From NCBI GenBank assembly GCA_026627065.1, contig JAPNUO010000002.1:434001-498000 (forward strand): DNA of 64,000 bases. Reading direction: 5' to 3'. Origin of the DNA: Bacillota bacterium. GTDB taxonomy: Bacteria; Bacillota; Sulfobacillia; Sulfobacillales; Sulfobacillaceae. Under the pieces are notes generated by a model that saw nothing but the letters and a program-made list of their open reading frames with translations, searched no databases and was not told the origin of the DNA. A program made the translations under genes and the position numbers. This document shows, piece after piece, positions 36,377-44,505 of the stretch (the stretch's first letter is position 1; every line of letters starts with the position of its first letter).

Positions 36377-37870
36377 TTACGGCGCATAAATCGTCCAGCC
36401 GCCCGCTGAGTATGCGGCGTGCCAATGGCGTGCCCGGAAAAACAAGGCGAGGTTGGCGCTTAATTGACGCCTTGGCCAGGCGACAAGATCCACTTGCGCC
36501 TCCCGAAAAACGTGTGCAACCCGGCTGGGATCATAGACGTTCGGTGAAATAATGTGGAGATACCACTGAAAACGGTGGCCGTTATAGAGGAAAAGATCGG
36601 CGCGCCCGTCAATGTACACATGATCCACGTTGTGGGCAATGAGATAGCCGCCGTCGCCATACGGGGCAAACACCCCGCTGTGCGGATGGCGGCTGAGCCA
36701 GCTGACGATGGGTTCAGGCATGGCGCTGGTGAGAAATCGGTGGCTGTTCACCCCGGTAAAAACCAGGACCACCGCCGCCATGCCTCCGACGAGCAGGGTC
36801 AGCGGATACCGCCAAAGCGCGGCGGCAGCCGACGGCCAGCGGTCCTGGCAGGCGGGGTATTGATTGAGACCGTAGGCGATCCAGAGAAGAAAGATGACGC
36901 CGAAATACGGGAGCATGCGCACCTCGTCAAAGCACATGAAGGCCGCACCCGCAAACCACACGTCGAGGAGGAGGGGCGTGGCCCTGCGGCCATGAGCGCG
37001 CCAGATCCAGGCGGCAAAAACCGCGAGACCTAGCACGGCCATGGCGGGAAGGTGAAAGTTGGCGGACTGCCATTCTTGAATGTAGGTGGTGATCTCGCGA
37101 TTGTGGTCCAGCCAGACGGTGTACGTGAGTGTGTGGAGGTGGTTCGGCGTTAAAAGTATGGCTAGCCCGAGCGGCAATGCGACGGTAAACAGGGCCATGG
37201 CGCCTGCCGTGCGTCTCTCTCGCCGGTACAGGGCCCACAACACCTCGAGCACGCCAAAGACCACAATTAAAAGCCAGCTTCCGTGAATGTTGGCCCAGAC
37301 CACGGCCAAGATGGGGACAGGCCACAGCCACCGCGAGTTCTCTCGCCCTTTCCAAAGGAGCGTGAGGAGCAACGGAAAGAAGACGTAGGAGACAATTTCC
37401 GCCCGAAGCTTGAGGTCCAGGAAAATGACCTGGAAGACAAAGTAACTGAGGGCTTGCAGTTCAGGCGCCAGGCGGGGCGCAAAGGTTCGGAGGGCTCCAT
37501 AAAAAGTGGCCATGAGCGCGAATTCCAAAGCCAAAAGCACGGCGAGGAAGCGGGCCGCGTGAAGATCGGGCACCAGGGCGTAGAGCAGCCACTCCCATCC
37601 CCATTCGAGGTTAATCCATGGCTTTCCCGCCATGCCGGGGCCATTCCAGGCGGACGGGTCGTGCAGCAAAATGGCGTGATGCCGGGCCATCCATTGTCCG
37701 GCCTCCCATGTCCACCACACGTCGCCGGTCAGACCATGGCGAATAAACCGCGCCGTGGGCACCAAAACGCCCAACGCGGACAAGAGGGCGAGCACAACGA
37801 GGCGCGTGACGCCAATGCCTAACGGAGCGCGAACATGTTCGGAGCTCGCCGGTGCGGATTGTGAGACCAT
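36377..37870 (-). CDS. polytopic membrane protein, GT-C glycosyltransferase-like
   Basis: 497 residues with about 11 membrane segments and a soluble C-terminal part (YGDGGYLIAH, IDGRADLFLYNG). The first extracellular region (TWEAGQWMARHHAILLHDPSAW) resembles lipid-linked-sugar glycosyltransferases of the GT-C fold. Substrate and acceptor cannot be determined. ATG 37870 after AAGGGGA. It is divergent from the flp gene and may glycosylate pilus or surface components. Confidence 0.6.
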   Translation of the reverse strand: MVSQSAPASSEHVRAPLGIGVTRLVVLALLSALGVLVPTARFIRHGLTGDVWWTWEAGQWMARHHAILLHDPSAWNGPGMAGKPWINLEWGWEWLLYALVPDLHAARFLAVLLALEFALMATFYGALRTFAPRLAPELQALSYFVFQVIFLDLKLRAEIVSYVFFPLLLTLLWKGRENSRWLWPVPILAVVWANIHGSWLLIVVFGVLEVLWALYRRERRTAGAMALFTVALPLGLAILLTPNHLHTLTYTVWLDHNREITTYIQEWQSANFHLPAMAVLGLAVFAAWIWRAHGRRATPLLLDVWFAGAAFMCFDEVRMLPYFGVIFLLWIAYGLNQYPACQDRWPSAAAALWRYPLTLLVGGMAAVVLVFTGVNSHRFLTSAMPEPIVSWLSRHPHSGVFAPYGDGGYLIAHNVDHVYIDGRADLFLYNGHRFQWYLHIISPNVYDPSRVAHVFREAQVDLVAWPRRQLSANLALFFRARHWHAAYSAGGWTIYAP

Positions 37871-38164
37871 AAATTCCCCTTGCCTTTGGCGAATTTTGCT
37901 TTATTGTATCAGCATTTGGTAAGGGTTCGCGTATAATTACTCCGGAATCCGAGGGTGCTGTCGACGAAAAGAATTTGCGGGAGAAAAAGCAGGAAAAAGG
38001 TGGAATCGGCGCGAAACCAGGCGATGGGTGCGAAATGACGGAATGATGGCGGCAACAGGCGGGATACCGACGCCCGGCCGCATCTCTTCTTCTTTCGCGC
38101 CGGGCCGCTGTGTTACCGGCAACGAGGGACATGTCGGCGATATCGAGACATTAGAGGAGATGTG
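37871..38164. promoter_or_regulatory. divergent intergenic region with long flp leader
   Basis: A TATAAT at 37932-37937 is a candidate -10 for the flp transcript, with only a weak -35; an ATTGTA at 37904-37909 gives TACAAT for the minus strand. If the first is used, the flp mRNA has a 5' leader of about 220 bases, GC-rich and with several inverted repeats. I saw no match to known c-di-GMP riboswitch cores. Confidence 0.4.
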
Positions 38165-38350
38165 ATGAATGTGTTGACGTGGCTTCAAAATTGGCTTCGC
38201 CGCCTAAACAGCAAGGACGGCCAGGCCCTGGTCGAATATGCCCTCATCTTAGCGCTGATTGCCGTGGTAGTCATTGTAGCCTTGCATTTCTTGGGAGGCG
38301 GGGTAAGCGATACCCTCAATAACGTGGCTAGCAACCTTGTGAACCCGTAA
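38165..38350 (+). CDS. flp: Flp-type pilin
   Basis: Small pilin of 61 residues. After a basic N-terminus, GQALVEYALILALIAVVVIVAL is the hydrophobic class IVb pilin helix with the conserved Glu after the cleavage site of the prepilin peptidase. ATG 38165 is 5 bases after AGAGGAGA; a GTG three bases earlier is too close. It is the first gene of the Tad locus. No prepilin peptidase is in the window. Confidence 0.9.
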   Translation: MNVLTWLQNWLRRLNSKDGQALVEYALILALIAVVVIVALHFLGGGVSDTLNNVASNLVNP

Positions 38351-38415
38351 AAGGGGAGCAAGAGTTCGGGACGTGGCCGTAATGCGGATCTACATCCGGT
38401 TCACGGGGGAATGAC

Positions 38416-39159
38416 ATGTCGACGTCGGAGCGTGTCCGCACATTTTTTCGGGTCAATCGCGGTCTTTTGCTCAGCCTCATCGCCCTAGCGGTGGCTGTCT
38501 ATCTTTCCGCGACTTATGTGCGGCAGTATTTGGCGGTTCACACGCGGTCGTCATCATCCGTCCAACACCTGGTGCCGGTGGTGGTGGCCCGCACCACGAT
38601 TGCGGCCATGACTCCTGTGACCCCTGCCGAGCTGACCGTGGAATCATGGCCCGCGAGCGATGTGCCGCCCGGGAGTTTTAGTGCCGTGACTCAGCTGACC
38701 GGGAGCTGGTCGTTGGAAGCGGTGCAGCCGGGGGTGCCGGTGGTGGCGTCTGACGTCTTTCAGCCCAAGTCGGCCAATATTCTGGCAGCGCGCATTGCGC
38801 CGGGGGATATGGCCACCGACCTTCCGCTCAGCGCATCGGATGCTGTCGACGGCCTTATCGAGCCGGGCGATACGGTCAGCCTCTTTACCACCATTACGGA
38901 GAGCAGCGGCAAGGTCGTGACCGAGGACTTTATGAATCGCGTCAAAGTGCTCGCCGTCAACGGCAGCATGGTGCCTTCCTCGGCGCCGACGCCGGGCCAA
39001 GGGGAAACCCTGATTCTGGCTTTGCCTCCGGAACAAATTGCCGCGCTGTTGTTTGCCGAGCAAAAGGGGCCGATTACCGCAGTGCTGGATGCGCCGCACA
39101 GTACCGCTCAGCCTCCGACGCCTTATGGCCTCTCCCAGTGGGAGCGGCCCACCCCCTAA
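38416..39159 (+). CDS. cpaB: Flp pilus assembly protein CpaB/RcpC
   Basis: 247 residues with one N-terminal membrane helix (GLLLSLIALAVAVYLSATYV) followed by an SAF domain (VVVARTTIAAMTPVTPAELTVESWP) and RcpC/CpaB domain (LPLSASDAVDGLIEPGDTVSLF). It is needed for assembly of Flp pili, on the outer face of the membrane. Lies between flp and cpaE, same strand. Confidence 0.9.
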   Translation: MSTSERVRTFFRVNRGLLLSLIALAVAVYLSATYVRQYLAVHTRSSSSVQHLVPVVVARTTIAAMTPVTPAELTVESWPASDVPPGSFSAVTQLTGSWSLEAVQPGVPVVASDVFQPKSANILAARIAPGDMATDLPLSASDAVDGLIEPGDTVSLFTTITESSGKVVTEDFMNRVKVLAVNGSMVPSSAPTPGQGETLILALPPEQIAALLFAEQKGPITAVLDAPHSTAQPPTPYGLSQWERPTP

Positions 39160-39183
39160 GACGCTAGAAAGAAGCATCAGCGT

Positions 39184-40332
39184 ATGGCGCAACTGTATCT
39201 TTTAGCCCGTCAGGCACTGGCGGAATCCCTCCGTCAAAGTCTTTTGGGGTCTTCGGCGGTGCCGATTACCGTATCCACAGACCTGCGCGAGGCCTTGGCG
39301 CGGCCATACCGTTCCGGTGACCTGTTGATTGTCGACGACGGCCTTTTGGCCGACAATGCGGCGCTAGTCGAGCAGATTGCGCGGCTGCCCTGCCGCAAGG
39401 CGCTTCTGGGCGCGGCGGATGATTTGACGGTGGCGCGCCGAGCGCTTCAGATCAGAAGCGTGGAAATTGTGCCGCCGGGGGAGGTCGCGGCCCAGCTGCC
39501 GAAGCTGGCGGCGCAATTTTTGGAGCCCGATGATGCGGCTCCGGCCCCGCGGCGGCTTTGGGCGATGTTTTCCTCCAAAGGAGGCATCGGGAAAACCACC
39601 TTAGCGCTGAATTTTGCCTGGGCGGTGGCGACGTACTCGGCGCATCGCGTCGCGTTGGTGGATTTTGACCCGTTAGGGGACGTCGGGGCCATGTTGCCGC
39701 GGATGCCGTCGACCACGCTGGTGGATGTCGTGGACAGCCTCGAGGCCGGGTTAGGCTCAGAGGCGGTAATAAATTCCTTATACCAGGTGCCGGACATTGG
39801 ACTGACGATTGTGCCGGCCGACAGCAGCCCCGAACGGTCGCAGCGCATGACTGCCGCGCAGGTGGGGGTGGTGCTGGATCTCCTCGAAGCGCATCATGCG
39901 TACGTGGTGGCCGATATGGCGACCGGCCTCAGCGACATCAACCTTGCCCTCTTGGATCGCGCCGACGAAATCTGGGTGCTCACCGCGCCGGAGAAGGTGA
40001 CGCTCTTGCCTCTCATGCGTTCTCTGCCGATTCTTCGCACTCTTTATCGGGACAAGCTTGTCGTGGTGGTGAACCGCAGCGATTCGGAGACCGGCCTCGA
40101 GACAGACGAAATTGGGGAGATGTTGGGACAGCCCGTGGTGTACGCATTGCCCAGCGGAGGGGTAGGGCCTGTGGTGGCCGCCAACCAAGGGCGGCCATTA
40201 GTGGCCATGGATCCAAGCAATCCGCTGGCCCGGGCGATTGTCCACATTGCGCGAGACCAGGTGACGCGCTTTGAAGGGCCCCGGCGGAACACGCCTAGGC
40301 TCTGGGGACGCAGCCGGGGGACCTTGGTGTGA
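39184..40332 (+). CDS. cpaE: CpaE/TadZ-like pilus ATPase, receiver-ParA fusion (copy 2)
   Basis: 382 residues, architecture as copy 1: receiver-like N-terminus (DLLIVDDGLLADNA) then a MinD-like ATPase with Walker A FSSKGGIGKTT and VALVDFDPLGDVG. Positions the pilus machine. ATG 39184 with AGAAAG-like SD. Followed after 15 bases by cpaF. Similar to the protein at 35163-36329 along the whole length, so duplication is likely. Confidence 0.9.
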   Translation: MAQLYLLARQALAESLRQSLLGSSAVPITVSTDLREALARPYRSGDLLIVDDGLLADNAALVEQIARLPCRKALLGAADDLTVARRALQIRSVEIVPPGEVAAQLPKLAAQFLEPDDAAPAPRRLWAMFSSKGGIGKTTLALNFAWAVATYSAHRVALVDFDPLGDVGAMLPRMPSTTLVDVVDSLEAGLGSEAVINSLYQVPDIGLTIVPADSSPERSQRMTAAQVGVVLDLLEAHHAYVVADMATGLSDINLALLDRADEIWVLTAPEKVTLLPLMRSLPILRTLYRDKLVVVVNRSDSETGLETDEIGEMLGQPVVYALPSGGVGPVVAANQGRPLVAMDPSNPLARAIVHIARDQVTRFEGPRRNTPRLWGRSRGTLV

Positions 40333-40347
40333 TGGGAGGGATGCCGA

Positions 40348-41709
40348 ATGTCACTACGTTCTCGGTTGAACAATCTCTCGAATGACGCGCTGGAGGCGTT
40401 TAAGGCGATGAACACCCCTCCGGCGAAGACGGCGGAAGCTCCGCATGCGGATTACCTGTCTAGTCAGTTTTTGGTCATCAAGACCCAGGTGCAAAACGCG
40501 TTGCTGGCCCAGATTACCGATCCCGAATCGCTCAATCGCGACGAGCTGATGCGGCAGATTAGCGCCATCGTCGACGCCAACCATCAGGTGTCCCCCCTGG
40601 AACGGGACGTGCTCACGCGCAGCCTGGTGAACGAAATTTTAGGCTTTGGTCCCATTCAGCCGTTCCTGGACGATCCAGACATCTCGGAAATTATGATCAA
40701 CGGGTACGATCAGATTTACGTGGAGTCGCGCGGCAAATTGATTAAAACCCGCGCAGCCTTTCGCGATGAAGCCCACGTGCGGGCGACGCTGGAAAAGATG
40801 CTGGCGCATTCGGGACGCCATATTGACGAATCCAGCCCAATGGTCGATGCTCGGCTGCCGGATGGCTCCCGTCTTAATGCCGTGCTGCGTCCCTTGGCGG
40901 TGTCGGGAGACTCCATTACGATTCGAAAGTTTGCTAAAGATCCCTTTGTCCTGGCGCAGTTGGTCCAGATGGGCACCCTCTCTGAGCCGATGGCGGCCTT
41001 CTTGAAGGCGGCGGTGGCGGGCAAGCTCAATATTGTGGTGTCGGGCGGCACCGGCTCCGGAAAAACGACGACGTTGAATGCGTTGTCGGCGTTTATCCCG
41101 TCCGACGAGCGCATCATTACCATTGAGGATGCGGCCGAACTGCAGCTGCAGCAGGAGCATAAGGTGAGCCTGGAAGCGCGGCCGCCTAACATTGAGGGCA
41201 AGGGGGCCATCACCATCCGTGATTTGGTCCGAAACGCCTTACGCATGCGACCCGACCGCATCATCGTGGGCGAGGTGCGCGGCGGCGAGGCGCTCGACAT
41301 GCTGCAAGCCATGAATACCGGACACGAAGGCAGCCTCACCACGGTGCACGCCAATAGTCCCCGAGATTGTCTCAGCCGCATCGAGACGATGGTGCTGATG
41401 GCCGGCGTGGACTTGCCGCTGGCGGCCATTCGCACACAAATTGCGTCGGCGATTGACCTCATTGTGCAGCAATCGCGGCTGCTGGACGGCTCGCGCAAAA
41501 TCGTCCAGATTACCGAGGTGGTCGGCATTGAAAGCGGGGTCATCACCACGCAGGATCTCTTTCAGTTCGACCAAACCGGGGTCACCGAGGACGGCAAAAT
41601 CATCGGGCGATTCCACGGCAACGGCATCCGGCCCCGTGCGGCAGAGCGGCTTCACGCGCAGGGCATTGACCTCCCGGTGAGCCTCTTTAGCGGAGGTGAC
41701 TACCCATGA
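40348..41709 (+). CDS. cpaF: Flp pilus assembly ATPase CpaF/TadA
   Basis: Cytoplasmic secretion ATPase (type II/IV family) of 453 residues that drives pilus assembly. N-terminal helical region, then Walker A GGTGSGKTT (about residues 232-240), and RIIVGEVRGGEALDMLQAMNTGHEGSLTTVHANS holding the Asp and His boxes. The stop overlaps the tadB start by 4 bases. Confidence 0.95.
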   Translation: MSLRSRLNNLSNDALEAFKAMNTPPAKTAEAPHADYLSSQFLVIKTQVQNALLAQITDPESLNRDELMRQISAIVDANHQVSPLERDVLTRSLVNEILGFGPIQPFLDDPDISEIMINGYDQIYVESRGKLIKTRAAFRDEAHVRATLEKMLAHSGRHIDESSPMVDARLPDGSRLNAVLRPLAVSGDSITIRKFAKDPFVLAQLVQMGTLSEPMAAFLKAAVAGKLNIVVSGGTGSGKTTTLNALSAFIPSDERIITIEDAAELQLQQEHKVSLEARPPNIEGKGAITIRDLVRNALRMRPDRIIVGEVRGGEALDMLQAMNTGHEGSLTTVHANSPRDCLSRIETMVLMAGVDLPLAAIRTQIASAIDLIVQQSRLLDGSRKIVQITEVVGIESGVITTQDLFQFDQTGVTEDGKIIGRFHGNGIRPRAAERLHAQGIDLPVSLFSGGDYP

Positions 41710-42629
41710 TGGCTCCGTGGTGGCCTTGGGTGTTGGCGATCGGCTGGCCGCTGGTGATCTTGTGGGTGGTGCTGGCATGGAGGCAACGCACTTTGCAGGC
41801 GACCGTCAACCAGCGCCTTTATGATTTTGTCGGCGATCGGCCCCAAAGATCCGGAGCCGAGCGGCGCCGGCTGACGCCCGTCGCTTGGCGGGAGCGTTGG
41901 CGACAAGGGACGAGCGCTGCCGCCTTGAAGCTGCGCCCCAGCGAGTACGCCTTCTTTCTGGCGGCCAGCTTTGTCGTCCCGTTTGGAGCCGGTTATTTGC
42001 TGCGAGGGATCAGCGGCGGTCTGATTCTCGGCGTGTTGGGTGCCGGTGGCCTGTACGCCTACTTTCGCATCAAAAAGCAGCGCTGGCTTCACAAAGCCGA
42101 GGAGCAATTGCCGGAGTTTCTCCGCGGAGTGGCCAGTGCGCTCAGGGCAGGCTCTTCCCTGTCCCAAGCCATGCACCTCGTCGCGGACGAAATGCCGGAG
42201 CCGCTGGGGGCGGAGATTTCTCGGGTGCTCCGCCGCGAGGCGCTCGGATTTAATTTTAGCGAGACGCTGGAGGAGTTGGCCCGCCGCATTCCCTCCCGGG
42301 AAATGGGGCTCGCGGTGATGGCGATTAACATCCAGCGCGAGGTGGGCGGGTCGTTGGCGGACCTCTTGGACACCATTACCGAAACGATTAGCGAGCGCCA
42401 GCGGCTGAAAACCGAAATTCGGGTCTTGACCGCTCAAGGCCGGTTTAGCGGCTGGATTCTCACCGCCATGCCCTTTATCTTATCCATCTTAATCTGGTTT
42501 GCGGATCCGCATTATATTGGCCCGCTCTTTGAGAGCCTTCGCGGTTGGGGCATGTTAGGGGCCGCCTTTTGCTTGATTGTCATCGGGGGCGTCGTGATCA
42601 ACCGCTTGGTGCGGGCTCCAGAAATGTAG
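41706..42629 (+). CDS. tadB: Tad pilus membrane platform protein TadB
   Basis: 307 residues with membrane helices near the N-terminus, centre and C-terminus and a type II secretion F domain (LPEFLRGVASALRAGSSLSQAM, NIQREVGGSLADLLD). Forms the inner-membrane platform with TadC. ATGA overlap with cpaF shows translational coupling. Confidence 0.93.
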   Translation: MMAPWWPWVLAIGWPLVILWVVLAWRQRTLQATVNQRLYDFVGDRPQRSGAERRRLTPVAWRERWRQGTSAAALKLRPSEYAFFLAASFVVPFGAGYLLRGISGGLILGVLGAGGLYAYFRIKKQRWLHKAEEQLPEFLRGVASALRAGSSLSQAMHLVADEMPEPLGAEISRVLRREALGFNFSETLEELARRIPSREMGLAVMAINIQREVGGSLADLLDTITETISERQRLKTEIRVLTAQGRFSGWILTAMPFILSILIWFADPHYIGPLFESLRGWGMLGAAFCLIVIGGVVINRLVRAPEM

Positions 42630-42637
42630 GTGGCGTG

Positions 42638-43558
42638 ATGCTGGGATTTTATCTGGTGGCCGGGTGGGTGGCCGTCGCGCTGGTGGGCTTTTGGATATGG
42701 ATGCGCGACCGCCAGGCCTATCGGCGGCAAAAGCTCATCGAACAGCGCATTCGTCCGGTGCATTTGCCCGAGGACGAGGCCCTGGACGACCTCGACCTCC
42801 CCTATTGGCGGCGGGTGGTGGTGCCGCGCTGGCAGCGGACGATGCGGATGCTGGCGCAAAAGGTGACTCCTCAGGGATTTCGGGGCGAGCTTCAGCGGCA
42901 GTTGCAAACCGCCGGCATCAAGCTGTCCCCGGAAGAATACTTTTTGTACCGATTGGGAGCCGCCCTGGTGGGCGTCGCCGCGGGCGCTGCCTTAGCGGCC
43001 CTCAACCCCTTATGGGCCTCGACCCTGCGTCTGGCCGCGCCGCTAGGACTCGGGGCAGTCTTATATCTTTTGGTTGGCGCCCATGTCAATACCTTGGCTC
43101 AACGGCGGCTTCGAGAGATCGAGCGGAGCCTTCCGGACGTCTTTGACCTCCTTAGCGTCAGCGTGGAAGCCGGGCTGGCCTTTGACGGCGCCTTGCGGCG
43201 GGTCACGCTGAATATTGAAGGACCGATTCGCGAGGAGCTCTTGAAGGTGTTGGCCGACATGCAGATTGGCCTGCCTCGGGCGGCGGCGCTGGCCGCGCTC
43301 GCGGAACGGACGCGATCCCAGCACATTAAGCGGTTTTCCGCCTTGGTGGCCCAATCGGATCGTACCGGGAGCGGCATTGGGGCGGCGCTTCGCACCCAGG
43401 CGCGGGAAATCAAGGCGTACCGGGCAGCGCGAGCCCGCGAGCAGGCGGCCTCGATCCCGGTGAAAATCCTCTTTCCAATGGTGATTTTTATTTTCCCCGC
43501 CATTTTCATCGTCATTTTAGGGCCCGCCCTGCTGTCCGTCTTGACTTTGCTGCATTAA
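42638..43558 (+). CDS. tadC: Tad pilus membrane platform protein TadC
   Basis: 306 residues; type II secretion F domain (SLPDVFDLLSVSVEAGLAFDGALRRV) and hydrophobic segments at both ends. ATG at 42638 gives the usual length; an upstream in-frame start overlaps tadB and is rejected. Separated from tadB by 8 bases. Confidence 0.93.
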   Translation: MLGFYLVAGWVAVALVGFWIWMRDRQAYRRQKLIEQRIRPVHLPEDEALDDLDLPYWRRVVVPRWQRTMRMLAQKVTPQGFRGELQRQLQTAGIKLSPEEYFLYRLGAALVGVAAGAALAALNPLWASTLRLAAPLGLGAVLYLLVGAHVNTLAQRRLREIERSLPDVFDLLSVSVEAGLAFDGALRRVTLNIEGPIREELLKVLADMQIGLPRAAALAALAERTRSQHIKRFSALVAQSDRTGSGIGAALRTQAREIKAYRAARAREQAASIPVKILFPMVIFIFPAIFIVILGPALLSVLTLLH

Positions 43559-43579
43559 GGGGGATGCCGCCTGAGACGC

Positions 43580-43921
43580 TTGCGCATTTGCCATGAGAAC
43601 GGAGACGTCATCGCCGGCCCGGTGGCTTGGGCGCGCACCCCCTGGCATCGTTTCTGGGGGTTGATGGGTACCCAGTCCCTCCCGGCAGGCCAGGGGCTCT
43701 TGCTGGAACGCACCAATGCGGTGCATGGCTTTTTCATGCGGTATCCCCTGCATCTGGTCTTTTTGTCCCGTCAGCGGGACGTGCTGAAAATCGCGTGGCT
43801 GAAACCTTGGCGCGTGCAAATCGCACGGGGCGCCTACTGGGTCCTCGAATTGTCGCCCGGGACGGACATCCAAGGGCTCCGACCGGGGGAGCGCCTGAGC
43901 TGGGACGAATGGGTGGAATAG
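43580..43921 (+). CDS. DUF192-family protein
   Basis: 113 residues matching DUF192: an N-terminal ARTPWHRFWGLMG turn, then GLLLERTNAVHGFFMRYPLHLVFL and a C-terminal Gly-rich GLRPGERLS. Function of the family is unknown; members occur in secreted or cytoplasmic forms in type II and Tad loci. No signal peptide. TTG 43580 is chosen as start; support is modest. It lies directly after tadC and converges with tadE (5-base gap). Confidence 0.75.
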   Translation: MRICHENGDVIAGPVAWARTPWHRFWGLMGTQSLPAGQGLLLERTNAVHGFFMRYPLHLVFLSRQRDVLKIAWLKPWRVQIARGAYWVLELSPGTDIQGLRPGERLSWDEWVE

Positions 43922-43926
43922 ACCAG

Positions 43927-44505
43927 CTAAGAGCACCCGTTCAGCGGGATTAAATAATCCGAGATACCGGTCGGCAGCGGCGAAGTCCATGCCGTGCTTT
44001 CGCCCGCGGGTTCCGTGGTCGAGACGGCATTCGAGGGCTGGGGCGTTTCCACCATCATTTGATACGTCTGGGCGATGGTGACGGAGCTCGGCAAAAGGCC
44101 GGGAATGGGCAGCAACGGGTGGTAGGGGTAGACCACGGTCACCATGACTGTATTGTTTTGGGGGTTGGCCTGGTTCCCCACGACGGCCGCAAAGGCAATG
44201 AGGGATTGGCCGTTGGCCTGAAGCCACGGGCGATCGTTGTTGATCTCGTCGTCTACCACGCCATACACTGTCGGGGGATTGCCTGCGGCGAGTTCGGCGT
44301 CGGCCGAGTCTCCAGGGCATCCCAGCGTATCGCCGATGGCGGCGGCGCGGGCCCCCACTCGGGCCGCTTCCTGCACGGTGGCCACGGCGTTAATGTAAAG
44401 GCCATACGAAACGATAGCCAGCGTAAACAACAAGAGGACGGGCAGAATGAGCGCCATTTCCACCAACGCTTGCCCTGACGCTGCGCGCCACTTTGTCCGC
44501 TTCAT
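43927..44505 (-). CDS. TadE-like pseudopilin
   Basis: 192 residues with the TadE opening: SGQALVEMALILPVLLLFTLAIVSYGLYINAV, where the Glu and hydrophobic helix match the pilin-like class IVb motif. The rest is a secreted Asn/Thr/Pro-rich domain. It follows the tadG-like gene by a 4-base ATGA overlap. A prepilin peptidase would process it. Confidence 0.88.
   Translation of the reverse strand: MKRTKWRAASGQALVEMALILPVLLLFTLAIVSYGLYINAVATVQEAARVGARAAAIGDTLGCPGDSADAELAAGNPPTVYGVVDDEINNDRPWLQANGQSLIAFAAVVGNQANPQNNTVMVTVVYPYHPLLPIPGLLPSSVTIAQTYQMMVETPQPSNAVSTTEPAGESTAWTSPLPTGISDYLIPLNGCS

Noticed and set aside
37941..38160. c-di-GMP (GEMM) riboswitch before flp
   Set aside because: The conserved core motifs could not be found by eye in this leader.
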